Shown one piece after another: positions 15,183-24,715 of a stretch of 56,718 nt of DNA (position 1 is the stretch's first letter; the number at the start of each line of letters is the position of its first letter). The stretch spans positions 1-56,718 of the forward strand of contig CAJQSF010000042.1 in assembly GCA_905612495.1 (NCBI GenBank). The letters are read 5' to 3'. The notes under the pieces were generated by a model. That model was not told the origin of the DNA. It made no database searches and was given only the letters and a program-made list of their open reading frames with translations. The position numbers were made by a program, and so were the translations under genes. The stretch is from an uncultured Candidatus Pelagibacter sp. Its GTDB lineage: Bacteria; Pseudomonadota; Alphaproteobacteria; Pelagibacterales; Pelagibacteraceae.

Positions 15183-15769
15183 TGACAATCACAACAAGAA
15201 CGACTGAACTAGAAGCAGTCAACACAATTTTAAGTACTATTGGAGAAGCTCCATTATCAACCTTAACAGGGTCTTTACCTGTAGATGGTACAACAGCAAA
15301 GAATATTCTAAATGAAATAAGTAGAGAAGTTCAATCAGCAGGTTGGCACTTCAATACACAATATAAAGTAGATTTAACTAGAGATACAGATAACAAAGTT
15401 CCAATAGGAACAGATGTTGTAAGAGTACAATTAAATGACAAGTATGATAAGTCTTCTTATGATGTAGTACAAAGAGGAAGCTATCTTTTTAATTTAGCAA
15501 AAAATTCAAATATATTTGACCAAGATTTTACAGAAAATACTTTAATATATCTTTTAGGTTTTGATGACATACCTGAACAAGCAAGAAGATATATTACAAT
15601 TAGAAGTGCTAGAGTTTTCCACGACAGAACTTTAGGTGCAAACACTTTACATAAATTTTCTTCAGAAGATGAAGCAAGAAGTCTAGCTGTTATGAAACAA
15701 GCAGAAATGCAAACAGGGGACAACACAATCTTTGATAATTATTTACAAGCGTACACAGTCAATAGATAA
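15182..15769 (+). CDS. Tail tubular protein A (T7 gp11-like)
   Basis: 195 residues (T7 gp11 has 196). It begins with the gp11 pattern TELEAVNTILSTIGEAPLST, then AKNILNEISREVQSAGWHFNT, and later ARRYITIRSARVF. It forms the dodecameric adaptor ring between portal and nozzle. It has TAATG overlaps upstream and downstream (stop at 15769 shares the A of the next ATG). Confidence 0.94.
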   Translation: MTITTRTTELEAVNTILSTIGEAPLSTLTGSLPVDGTTAKNILNEISREVQSAGWHFNTQYKVDLTRDTDNKVPIGTDVVRVQLNDKYDKSSYDVVQRGSYLFNLAKNSNIFDQDFTENTLIYLLGFDDIPEQARRYITIRSARVFHDRTLGANTLHKFSSEDEARSLAVMKQAEMQTGDNTIFDNYLQAYTVNR

Positions 15770-18144
15770 TGCCACTTATATCAAGAACCATACCAAACTT
15801 GGTTCAGGGAGTAAGTCAGCAACCAGAAATTTTAAGATTAAATTCCCAAGCCACATCTCAGGTTAATGGATTTTCTAGTGTTGTTGAGGGTCTCAAAAAA
15901 AGACCACCAACTAATTACCTAGCAACAATTTCAACATCAGCATTAAACAATGCTTCTATTCATACAATCAATAGAGATGTGAATGAGAGATATATTGTAA
16001 TTATTACTAATGGGGCAATCCAAGTTAAAACAATAGCAGGAGCAACTAAATCAGTTGTGATGCAGACAAACGCATCTAACTATTTATCTTCATCAGACCC
16101 TAGAGGGGATTTTGTAGCTGTAACTGTTGCTGATTTTACCTATATTTTAAACAAGACTAAAGTCTCTGCTATGGCTTCAACTACTAGTACAGCTAAAGTA
16201 GAACAAGCTATTTATTCAGTATTACAGGGAGTTAATTCAACAAAGTACACAGTTACTATTGATGGAGCTGTTAAATCATTCACAAGTTCAAACACAGATA
16301 CAGAAGCTATTAGAAATGGCGTTAAGTCTGCATGTGGAAGTATATCAAATATTACATTTGCAAATGTAGGAACTTCAAGTTTCTCAATAATCAAATCAAG
16401 TGGAACTTTAGCAGTAAGTGCCAGTGATGGTTATGGAGATGATGCTTCACAAATAGTTGCATCTAAAGTTCAGAATTTTTCCGATTTGCCCAGTCCTGCA
16501 ATTAACGACATGGTCGTAGAAATCACAGGAGACGCAACAAACTCATTTGATAACTACTATGTAAAATATAGTAGCTCAGATGATGTTTGGGAAGAAACAA
16601 TAGCACCTTCAACTAAAACAACTCTTAATAAAGATTTGATGCCACATGTTTTAATTAGAACAGCAGATGGTAATTTTAGATTTACACAAGTTGATGGAAC
16701 AACTTACACACTTTCAGGTACAGATTATACTACACCAGAGTGGGGACAGAGAGTTTGTGGAGATGTTAAGTCTGCACCAGACCCAAGTTTTATAGGTAAG
16801 AAGATAAATGATATTTTCTTTCATAGAAATAGATTAGGATTTTTAGCAGATGAAAATGTTATCATGTCTAGAAGTGGAGAGTTTTTTCAATTCTTTCCTG
16901 AAACAGTTACAGACAGTTTAGATACAGACCCAGTAGATGTAGCATCAACAGCAAAAAAAGTTTCTATTTTAAGAAGTGCAATTTCTTTTGATGAAGATTT
17001 ATTATTATTTACAGACCAAACACAATTCATGCTTACAGGTGGAACTACATTAACAGCAGGAAATGTTTCAATTAATACTTCAACAGAGTATGAAACTTCA
17101 ACTGGTTGTAAACCTATAGGAGCAGGTAGTAATGTATTTTTTCCTTTTAACAAAGGTAGCTATACAGGAATTAGAGAATTTTTTGTTAAAGACGATACAG
17201 GAACTAAACAAGCAGATGATACAACAGCGAATATTCCAAAGTATATTCCATCAGGTGTTTTCAAATTAGCTTCTGCAACAAATGAAAATATTTTAGTAGC
17301 TTTATCTTCTGACGCAACAAAACATAATTGTTTGTATGTTTATCAATATTATTTACAAGATGGTAGAAGACTACAAAGTGCATGGCACAAATGGGATTTT
17401 GGAACTTCAAGTACAGATAAAATTCTAAATATAGATTTTATAGAAAACACTTTATATATAGTTAATCAAAGAGGAACTAATGTCTTCCTAGAAAGTTTAG
17501 ACATATCTCCTGCAGTAGTAGATGCAGGTGCAACTTACTTAACTTATTTAGATAGAAAATTTAAAGATGACGATACAGGAGTGTCTTCTTCATTTAATGC
17601 AGGAACAAACAGAACTACATTTACTATTCCTTATACAAAAACTAATACAATGAAAGTTGTAGGTCGTGTTGGTGGAAGTAATACTGCAGGACAAGAAATA
17701 TCTACTGTTTCACAATCTGGTACATCTATCGTAGTAGCAGGTAATTTAACTAGTGCTAATCTATGGTTTGGAGAACAATATGAATTTTCATTTCAATTTT
17801 CTCAACAATTTATTCAAATAGCAGACAGTGGTGGTTCTAGAATTTCAGTAAGAGAAGGAAGATTACAGATAAGAAATTGGAATGTTTCCTATAACGATAC
17901 TGGCTATTTCACTTCAGAAGTAGTGCCTGTAGGTAGAAGTACTTCAACTGCATCATTTACAGGAACAACAACAGGTTCAGGTGCATTGGGTACAGTTAAT
18001 TTATCTGATGGCGATTTCACTTTCGCAGTTCAATCAGAGAACGACAAGCTAACTATAACTTTAAAAAACGATAGCCATTTACCTTCAAATTTTATTAACG
18101 CAAACTGGCAAGGCTATTATGTTACAGCATCATCAAGAGAGTAA
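15769..18144 (+). CDS. Tail tubular protein B / nozzle (T7 gp12-like)
   Basis: 791 residues (T7 gp12 has 794). It starts PLISRTIPNLVQGVSQQPEI, a well-conserved gp12 N-terminus, and contains FFHRNRLGFLADENVIMSRSG and a long beta-rich propeller-like body. Six copies make the tail nozzle to which fibres attach. The last 26 nt overlap gene 13. Confidence 0.96.
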   Translation: MPLISRTIPNLVQGVSQQPEILRLNSQATSQVNGFSSVVEGLKKRPPTNYLATISTSALNNASIHTINRDVNERYIVIITNGAIQVKTIAGATKSVVMQTNASNYLSSSDPRGDFVAVTVADFTYILNKTKVSAMASTTSTAKVEQAIYSVLQGVNSTKYTVTIDGAVKSFTSSNTDTEAIRNGVKSACGSISNITFANVGTSSFSIIKSSGTLAVSASDGYGDDASQIVASKVQNFSDLPSPAINDMVVEITGDATNSFDNYYVKYSSSDDVWEETIAPSTKTTLNKDLMPHVLIRTADGNFRFTQVDGTTYTLSGTDYTTPEWGQRVCGDVKSAPDPSFIGKKINDIFFHRNRLGFLADENVIMSRSGEFFQFFPETVTDSLDTDPVDVASTAKKVSILRSAISFDEDLLLFTDQTQFMLTGGTTLTAGNVSINTSTEYETSTGCKPIGAGSNVFFPFNKGSYTGIREFFVKDDTGTKQADDTTANIPKYIPSGVFKLASATNENILVALSSDATKHNCLYVYQYYLQDGRRLQSAWHKWDFGTSSTDKILNIDFIENTLYIVNQRGTNVFLESLDISPAVVDAGATYLTYLDRKFKDDDTGVSSSFNAGTNRTTFTIPYTKTNTMKVVGRVGGSNTAGQEISTVSQSGTSIVVAGNLTSANLWFGEQYEFSFQFSQQFIQIADSGGSRISVREGRLQIRNWNVSYNDTGYFTSEVVPVGRSTSTASFTGTTTGSGALGTVNLSDGDFTFAVQSENDKLTITLKNDSHLPSNFINANWQGYYVTASSRE

Positions 18145-18589
18145 TCATTTTAGATTATCAACTCTAGAAGACATTAAGTATTTAGCACCAAGATTAAGAT
18201 ACGAAGACAAAAGAGAAATTTTAGCAAATAGTGGTTTAGCACCTTATGAAGCATTATATTTTAGTTATAGATATGCAGACATTTCTTTTACAATAGTAAA
18301 CAAACAAAATGAACCTGTAGCAATATTTGGAATTAATGATGCAGGTAATAATGTTGGAGCTATATGGTTATTAGCAACAGACAAATTAAAAGATATTCAA
18401 TATTCCTTTTTAAGAGAAAATAAAAAAGTTATAGATTTTCTAAATACTAAATACAAAATTTTATGGAACTTTGTGGATTGTAGAAATTCACTACACATCA
18501 AATGGTTAAAGTGGTGTGGTTTCAAATTTATTAACAAACAAAACTATGGAGTTTTAAATGAACCCTTTTATGAGTTCATCAGAATATAA
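18119..18589 (+). CDS. Internal virion protein A (T7 gp13-like, GNAT-like fold)
   Basis: 156 residues. The middle and end match T7 gp13: VAIFGIND, GAIWLLATDKL, KYKILWNFVDCRNSLHIKWL, and a C-terminal GFKFINKQNYG segment. The pattern also resembles GNAT acetyltransferases (an N-x-x-H-x-x-W-L-x-x-x-GF end), which is usual for gp13-family proteins. Needed in T7 for virion assembly. It overlaps the nozzle gene and is followed by gp14 after 2 nt. Confidence 0.85.
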   Translation: MLQHHQESNHFRLSTLEDIKYLAPRLRYEDKREILANSGLAPYEALYFSYRYADISFTIVNKQNEPVAIFGINDAGNNVGAIWLLATDKLKDIQYSFLRENKKVIDFLNTKYKILWNFVDCRNSLHIKWLKWCGFKFINKQNYGVLNEPFYEFIRI

Positions 18590-18591
18590 TT

Positions 18592-19176
18592 ATGTGTGAC
18601 CCAGTAACAATGGCAGTGGTATCAGTTGCAAATGCAGGTATGCAATACAAACAGCAGAAAGCACAAGCAAAAGCTAGATACGCCCAACAAAAAAGACAAA
18701 ACGAATTAGCAAAGAAAAATGCTCAACAGCGTTATGCGTCAGCAGGTTTAAAAATTAGACAAGAATTAAAAAAGTCAGCACAAGCAGATTTAAGAGGAAC
18801 TTTAAAAGCTAGAAAAGCTAGAGCTACATATATTGCAGGAGCAGGAGATGCAGGTGGATTAGCTATATCAGGTTCTACAAATGCTTTATTAGCAAACTAC
18901 TACAGAACTGAAGGTAACTACAAAACAGCTATTCAAAACAATATGGGTATAAATATTTCACAGTATGAAAGAAATTTAGAAGCAATACAATTTGGTCAAG
19001 AAAGCCAATCAACTTATTTAACACCACCAGATAGTAAAATGTTATTTGCTACACAAGCATTTAATGTTGCCAACACTTACATGTCTTTAGAATTTCAAAG
19101 ACAAAACGCAGGGCTACAAACTAGAAAAGAAAAGACGCAACAAAAAAAGAGTGCTTCTACTAAGGGATATATTTAA
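18592..19176 (+). CDS. Internal virion protein B (T7 gp14-like)
   Basis: 194 residues, rich in A, K and Q (QQKAQAKARYAQQKRQNELA), with a start MCDPVTMAVVSVANAG like other gp14 proteins. The middle AGAGDAGGLAISGSTNALL is the conserved hydrophobic part; in T7 gp14 forms the channel in the outer membrane during ejection. It overlaps gene 15 (TAATG at 19174-19178). Confidence 0.88.
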   Translation: MCDPVTMAVVSVANAGMQYKQQKAQAKARYAQQKRQNELAKKNAQQRYASAGLKIRQELKKSAQADLRGTLKARKARATYIAGAGDAGGLAISGSTNALLANYYRTEGNYKTAIQNNMGINISQYERNLEAIQFGQESQSTYLTPPDSKMLFATQAFNVANTYMSLEFQRQNAGLQTRKEKTQQKKSASTKGYI

Positions 19177-20957
19177 TGGCTAAAAGAGAAAGACGAAACC
19201 CAGAGTTAAATCTGCAACCTGAAGAACAGAAAGTTTTATCACAAGACTTCAACTTATTTTATGTTCCACAGGAAGCTCCATTACCTGCAGGTATGAAAGA
19301 ATTTACAGCTTCACTAGATAGCTTTGTTAATGGTGGCTTGATGAAAGCGTCACTTGGTAAAGAAGTTAAAATGAAGAAGTCTGAAAGAGCTAAAGCATTA
19401 GAAGACTATAATAAAATGAAGGGTAAGTTTAGAGATGCAGTTAAAAATGGAGAAATTGATAAAACTGCCAATCCTTATTACCTAGAGAAATACAAGGAAT
19501 TAACACTTAATTCGTTTGCTAATCAGTTTACTGAAAGAGTATTAGAAAAATACAATAGTAGTGGTGTTAAGAAAGATATTACAGAAGGTGCTTTTGAGAA
19601 GTTTTATAAAGAGCAATTAGGTCTATTTGTTAAAGAAAAAGAATTAGGTTTCTTTCAACCAGAAGAACTGGAAAAGAGCTTCTTTCAAGAAACATCAGTT
19701 TATAGACAACAACTAGAAGCTACTCACAAACAAAACTTACTTAACGAATTTAATAAAGACTTTGATAATAAAATTAAAGACAGAGTTGTTGGAACAGTTG
19801 AGACATTTAAAAACTGGGACACAAGCATGTTATCTGAAGCAGAAGCTCAAAGTGGTATTACCAAATGGGATAAAATTTCCGAAGTATTACAAAAAGAAAT
19901 AGGAAGTTTATTAGATGTTACTGGAAGTGGTAGAATAGCTATTGATACAATTTTTGATGGTATAGAACTTTATGTAACTACAACAGATGATTATGAATTT
20001 GCTTTACAATTAATTCAAGAAATTCCAAAAAGATTATTAGGTGGCACAGGTTCTATCGCAGATATAGGTAGACTTAAAAACAAACAACAAGAATTAAAAG
20101 ATTTACTTATTTCTAAACAAAATGAAAAACTAAATGAAATAATTAAGTTTGATGCAAACAAAGATAAAATAACAGTAGTAGAAACTCATAACTTTTTAGA
20201 AAAAGCAAAAAAAGATAACCCTGATTTTAATATTATTCAATGGACTAAAGATAAATCAAGAAGTGATGCTGAAAGAATTGCAGGAGAACAATATTTAGAA
20301 AGTTTAAAATATAGTGGTGGTACTAAAGATGATGGAGAAATTCTTTTACGAATAGAAGACCATCTTAGTAACCAAGAATATAAAGAAGCATCAGATTTAG
20401 CTTTACTAGCATTGAAAGATGGAGACATAAGAATGTCTACTTATAGGTCTTACAAAACAACTGTAATTCCTAATTCACAAAAATTAGTAGGTAATGTTTA
20501 TTTTAGCGATATTTATATTGAAGGAAGTTTTAAAGCATTTGATACAATAATTACTTCAGGCGTATCAACAAATAGAAGTGATGCCATTGTTGTTAGAGCT
20601 TCAATGAGAAAGAAACTTTTACTATGGTTAAGAGAAAATGAAGCTAATCCAAAATATGAAGGTAATGAAACTTTAAAGCAAGAAGACTTCAATACACAGT
20701 TTGATAAAGAAATGGCATTAATTAAAAAGACAGGTGCTTATAGTTCTTTATTTGGTTCAGGTCAGTTTAAGACAGACATAACTAAAAACTCAGTTCAAGT
20801 TTTAGAAGAAAAGGTTGATAAGGTTAAAAAAGATATAGCTGATGAACCTAATGATTTAGCACAAAAGATTGCTGACTGGTCAGTATTAAAATCAGTTCCC
20901 TTTAGAGAAAAATACGGAATTACAAAAGAACAATTTGCAAAGGAAAATAACTTATAA
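19176..20957 (+). CDS. Internal virion protein C (T7 gp15-like)
   Basis: 593 residues (T7 gp15 has 747). Largely helical and charged, with heptad-like stretches. Assignment is by position between gp14 and gp16 and by its overall character; I see no short diagnostic motif. With gp16 it should form the periplasmic part of the DNA ejection conduit. It ends in TAATG overlap with the next gene. Confidence 0.82.
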   Translation: MAKRERRNPELNLQPEEQKVLSQDFNLFYVPQEAPLPAGMKEFTASLDSFVNGGLMKASLGKEVKMKKSERAKALEDYNKMKGKFRDAVKNGEIDKTANPYYLEKYKELTLNSFANQFTERVLEKYNSSGVKKDITEGAFEKFYKEQLGLFVKEKELGFFQPEELEKSFFQETSVYRQQLEATHKQNLLNEFNKDFDNKIKDRVVGTVETFKNWDTSMLSEAEAQSGITKWDKISEVLQKEIGSLLDVTGSGRIAIDTIFDGIELYVTTTDDYEFALQLIQEIPKRLLGGTGSIADIGRLKNKQQELKDLLISKQNEKLNEIIKFDANKDKITVVETHNFLEKAKKDNPDFNIIQWTKDKSRSDAERIAGEQYLESLKYSGGTKDDGEILLRIEDHLSNQEYKEASDLALLALKDGDIRMSTYRSYKTTVIPNSQKLVGNVYFSDIYIEGSFKAFDTIITSGVSTNRSDAIVVRASMRKKLLLWLRENEANPKYEGNETLKQEDFNTQFDKEMALIKKTGAYSSLFGSGQFKTDITKNSVQVLEEKVDKVKKDIADEPNDLAQKIADWSVLKSVPFREKYGITKEQFAKENNL

Positions 20958-23900
20958 TGAAATTAGATTTACCTAACGGAACAACTATTGATATTCCTGA
21001 TGATACTACTGAAGAACAGAAACAAGAGATATTAAACAATATTTCTAATAGTTCCAAGTATCAGGAAGAAGAAACTCAAAAGAACGAAGCCAGTGCAGAA
21101 CAATCAGGAATGATTGGCGACTGGAGACCTGAAGGTTCAGCAACAAGTTGGTTGTTCGATAATGCAGTAGTTGCACCATATGAAGGTAGTAGAAAAGCCA
21201 TAAATAGTGCGAGTAGTCTCGTAGAGGGATTAGGGGACACTTTAGGAGAAAAGACTAATTTAGGTGGCTTCAGATATGGTAGCGAAGCATCAAATGGAAT
21301 GATGGAATATGTTCCTTTTGATGAAGCAGTCAAACTAGGAAATGTTAAAGGTATATTAGCTCCAATTACAGGAAACATAGGTCAAAAAGATTATAGTAAG
21401 ATTAAAGGTTTCTTTTATGACCCTGACAAAATTAATCCTGAAGACAACACTGAGAGCTTAACAGCAAGTTTTGTAGAAGGTGGAGTTCAATTCGTATTGG
21501 GTTGGGTTACTGGTGGAAAAATTTTAAAAGGTTTAAAAGTAGGAACACAACTAACAAGAACAGGTCAATTTACTAAAGCAACAGTACAAGGTGCTATTGC
21601 AGATTTTATAGGTTTTGATGAAATGTCAGGAAGATTAACTGACATGGTTGTAGAACATTCTCCTGCTATGGCAGACACTTGGTTAGGTTATTTACAATCA
21701 GACCCTAATGATGAGTGGTGGGAAGCTAGAATGAAAAACACTATTGAAGGTGCAGGTATAGGTGGCTTTGCAGATGTGTTAATGGCAGGTTTAAGAATTT
21801 CTAAAGGTTACATTGGAAACAACATAAATGAAAAGTTAGTTGCTAATGATATTAAGATTATAGAAGAAGCTCAGAACAATATTAAAAATGCACAAACATT
21901 ATTAGATGGTGCAACTTCTATTGGCGATAAAATGAAAATTTTAAGTGACGCTGTAGAAAATACAAAAAGTAAACCTAAATCAAAGATTTCAAAAGAGAAA
22001 AGAATTATTCTCTACAACAAAATTGCAAGTGATGACTTAAATGTTAATTACGATAAATGGAAAAAAGGAGAACTAGATGCAGAGGAAGCATTTAGCATAC
22101 CACATAACTTCTTAAACATAGATGTTATGGAAAGTGGAATTGTAACTAAAAGTTTTATTCAAACAGTTAAGGCAATGCACGAAGCTGTATACAATGGATT
22201 TAGTAAAGTAGATGGACAATTTAGTGATGAAGTAATTAAAAGAAAAGCCATTAAAGATTATGGTGGAGACTTAAATAAAATTTATCAAGAATTTGGTTCA
22301 TTAAGTAAAGGTACTAAAAATGTATCTTCTTTAATTTACGCACATGAGATGATGCTTCATTCATTGATTAAAGCATTACCTGCTTTTCAAAGACAAGTTA
22401 AAATGAAAGTAGGAAACAGAACACAGACAGATGTAGATGATACTTTAAATTACATACTTGGCATGATGAAGAACAAAATGAATTATGGTTCAACAAGTGG
22501 TGGTAATTTTAGAACTTTAGGAATAGTTAAAAAAGAATTAGCAGACAAAACAGTAGTTTCTGAAAATTTAGAAAGTGCTTTAAGAGAATATGAAGAATTT
22601 GGAAAGATTAATGGCAAAGAGATAAAGGGTGCAAAAGAGAAGTTAATGCAAAAATTAACTGATTTAGATAACCCAACTGTAACTAGACAAGTTCTAGAGT
22701 TTGCATTTAAGAACAAAACTTGGGACATATTAAATGAAATATGGATTAATGCTCTTTTATCTAATCCTAAAACTCAATTAGTTAATGCTATTGGTAATGG
22801 TATTACTGCAATGATTAAACCTCTTGAAGATAAAATGGGTGCAAAATTATCCTCATTGTTATCAGGAGACGATATAGGCAGAGTTACAAAGTATAATCGA
22901 TTATCCCAAGAAGCAGGTTCTACATTCGCAGGACTATTTAGATATATGGGCGAAGCTCTTAAAATGGGTGGTAAAGCATTTAGAACTGGAGAGTTAATTT
23001 TAGAAGGAGCAGGTGGTGCATCTAAACTTGATACAGTAACAAATCAATCTACTGGACAAGGTGTATTTGGACAAACAGTACGTCTACCTTCAAGAGCATT
23101 GAACGCAGGAGATGAAGCATTTAAACAAATTAATTATCGTTCTAAACTAGAAGCGATTGCTACAAGAAAAGCACAAGAGTTAGGTTTAAAAGGAAAAGAA
23201 TTTCAAGATTTTATAGAAAAATATTATAAAGATGGTTTTGATGATGTTGGTAGAGGACTTGATGAAGAAGCATTAATTTATGCAAGAGAAGCTACTTACA
23301 CAAATGAACTAACAGGTTTCACTAAACAGTTTCAAAATGCAGTAAATACATATCCAATTTTAAAACAACTGTTTCCATTTATTAGAACACCATTTCAATT
23401 AGCTAAATCTATAGTGGACAGAAGTCCTGTCGCTATGAGTTATAGAATGAAACATTTATTAGGTCAGAGTAATGACCCAAAAATGATTGCAAAAGCTAGA
23501 GGTCAAATGGCTATGGGTACAATGTTATTCAGTACAGCTTATATATTTGAGAAGATGGGAATTTTACAATCAGCAACAAATAAAGTTGATGATGTAGAAA
23601 CAGGTAAAGGTGCTATTTTAGATAAGTTTAAAGATAGTGAATTAATGAGATTTAAAAAATCTGAATTAAACTTTAAGCCTTATTCTTTTGTAGTTAATGG
23701 AGTTCAAATACCTTTTGGAAGATTAGACCCTTATGGAGCTTTCTTTGGTATCGTTGCAGATATTTCTACTAACTATCAAAAATTAACACAAGATGAGATT
23801 GAGAGATTAGGTGCAGACATGCAAATGTTTTTATTTAATATGTCAGAAGATAATCCTCTGTCGTTAATGGACAAAGGTGCTATTGCAGTTAAATCAGTAT

Positions 23901-24712
23901 TTAGAGCAGGTAGAGATAATTTATTAAGTAAAACTTATTTACAAACAGTTCACGAAATTGTGAACGCTATGTATAGCCAAGATGAAAGAGCAGTTAAAAG
24001 ATACTTCGCTAATAAGATAGGAAGTTATTATCCAAATATTTTAACTAAAATTCTTAATGATAAGTATTTAAGAAATGCGACTACATTTATAGACCAAGTT
24101 AAAAACAGAACTGGTATGGGCGACCCTTCAGAACCTAAGTTTAATTTTCTAGGTAAAGCTCATTTTAATAAAGAAGGAGATATTGAAAGATTATTTAACA
24201 ATCTAGTTTCTCCAGTTACAGCAACCCCTTTAGAAGAAGGAAGAATTGTTGCAGAAGAAATTTTAAGAATAGGTAAAGCACCAGAAGTATTAAAAAGATT
24301 TCAAAATAATGTTGATTACAGTGAATATGAATACAAAGGTAAATCAGCTCTTTGGAGAATGAATACTTTATTAAGTACAGTTAAAATTGAAGACATGACT
24401 TTAGAACAAAAGCTAGAGAAAGAGTTTCAATCAGATAATTACAAAAACCTTACTGACCCATTGAAAACAGATAAATCAATTTCTGATGTAGGTGGAAAGT
24501 ACACAAGAATACAAGAAATTTACTCAATGTATAAAGCTGAAGCTGAAGGAAAATTCAGAATGGAGTGGGCATTGTTTAAACATAAAGACGACAAGAACAG
24601 AAACTTAACAATAGATATTGGTAAGCAAAGCACCAACAAATCAGCAATCAATAACATCAACAGAACAGATAAGTCCCTAATGGAGACTTTACAAATTTTA
24701 AGGAATTATTAA
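20957..24712 (+). CDS. Internal virion protein D (T7 gp16-like, no transglycosylase domain seen)
   Basis: 1251 residues (T7 gp16 has 1318). The long helical body with QLFPFIRTPFQLAKSIVDRSP matches a conserved gp16-family segment, and position fits. T7 gp16 starts with a lytic transglycosylase domain; here the first 60 residues (KLDLPNGTTIDIPDDTTEEQ) instead look like a short structural tag and no transglycosylase motif is visible. A hydrophobic glycine-rich region lies near residues 170-200. It should be ejected and span the inner membrane during infection. Confidence 0.85.
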   Translation: MKLDLPNGTTIDIPDDTTEEQKQEILNNISNSSKYQEEETQKNEASAEQSGMIGDWRPEGSATSWLFDNAVVAPYEGSRKAINSASSLVEGLGDTLGEKTNLGGFRYGSEASNGMMEYVPFDEAVKLGNVKGILAPITGNIGQKDYSKIKGFFYDPDKINPEDNTESLTASFVEGGVQFVLGWVTGGKILKGLKVGTQLTRTGQFTKATVQGAIADFIGFDEMSGRLTDMVVEHSPAMADTWLGYLQSDPNDEWWEARMKNTIEGAGIGGFADVLMAGLRISKGYIGNNINEKLVANDIKIIEEAQNNIKNAQTLLDGATSIGDKMKILSDAVENTKSKPKSKISKEKRIILYNKIASDDLNVNYDKWKKGELDAEEAFSIPHNFLNIDVMESGIVTKSFIQTVKAMHEAVYNGFSKVDGQFSDEVIKRKAIKDYGGDLNKIYQEFGSLSKGTKNVSSLIYAHEMMLHSLIKALPAFQRQVKMKVGNRTQTDVDDTLNYILGMMKNKMNYGSTSGGNFRTLGIVKKELADKTVVSENLESALREYEEFGKINGKEIKGAKEKLMQKLTDLDNPTVTRQVLEFAFKNKTWDILNEIWINALLSNPKTQLVNAIGNGITAMIKPLEDKMGAKLSSLLSGDDIGRVTKYNRLSQEAGSTFAGLFRYMGEALKMGGKAFRTGELILEGAGGASKLDTVTNQSTGQGVFGQTVRLPSRALNAGDEAFKQINYRSKLEAIATRKAQELGLKGKEFQDFIEKYYKDGFDDVGRGLDEEALIYAREATYTNELTGFTKQFQNAVNTYPILKQLFPFIRTPFQLAKSIVDRSPVAMSYRMKHLLGQSNDPKMIAKARGQMAMGTMLFSTAYIFEKMGILQSATNKVDDVETGKGAILDKFKDSELMRFKKSELNFKPYSFVVNGVQIPFGRLDPYGAFFGIVADISTNYQKLTQDEIERLGADMQMFLFNMSEDNPLSLMDKGAIAVKSVFRAGRDNLLSKTYLQTVHEIVNAMYSQDERAVKRYFANKIGSYYPNILTKILNDKYLRNATTFIDQVKNRTGMGDPSEPKFNFLGKAHFNKEGDIERLFNNLVSPVTATPLEEGRIVAEEILRIGKAPEVLKRFQNNVDYSEYEYKGKSALWRMNTLLSTVKIEDMTLEQKLEKEFQSDNYKNLTDPLKTDKSISDVGGKYTRIQEIYSMYKAEAEGKFRMEWALFKHKDDKNRNLTIDIGKQSTNKSAINNINRTDKSLMETLQILRNY

Positions 24713-24715
24713 TAA

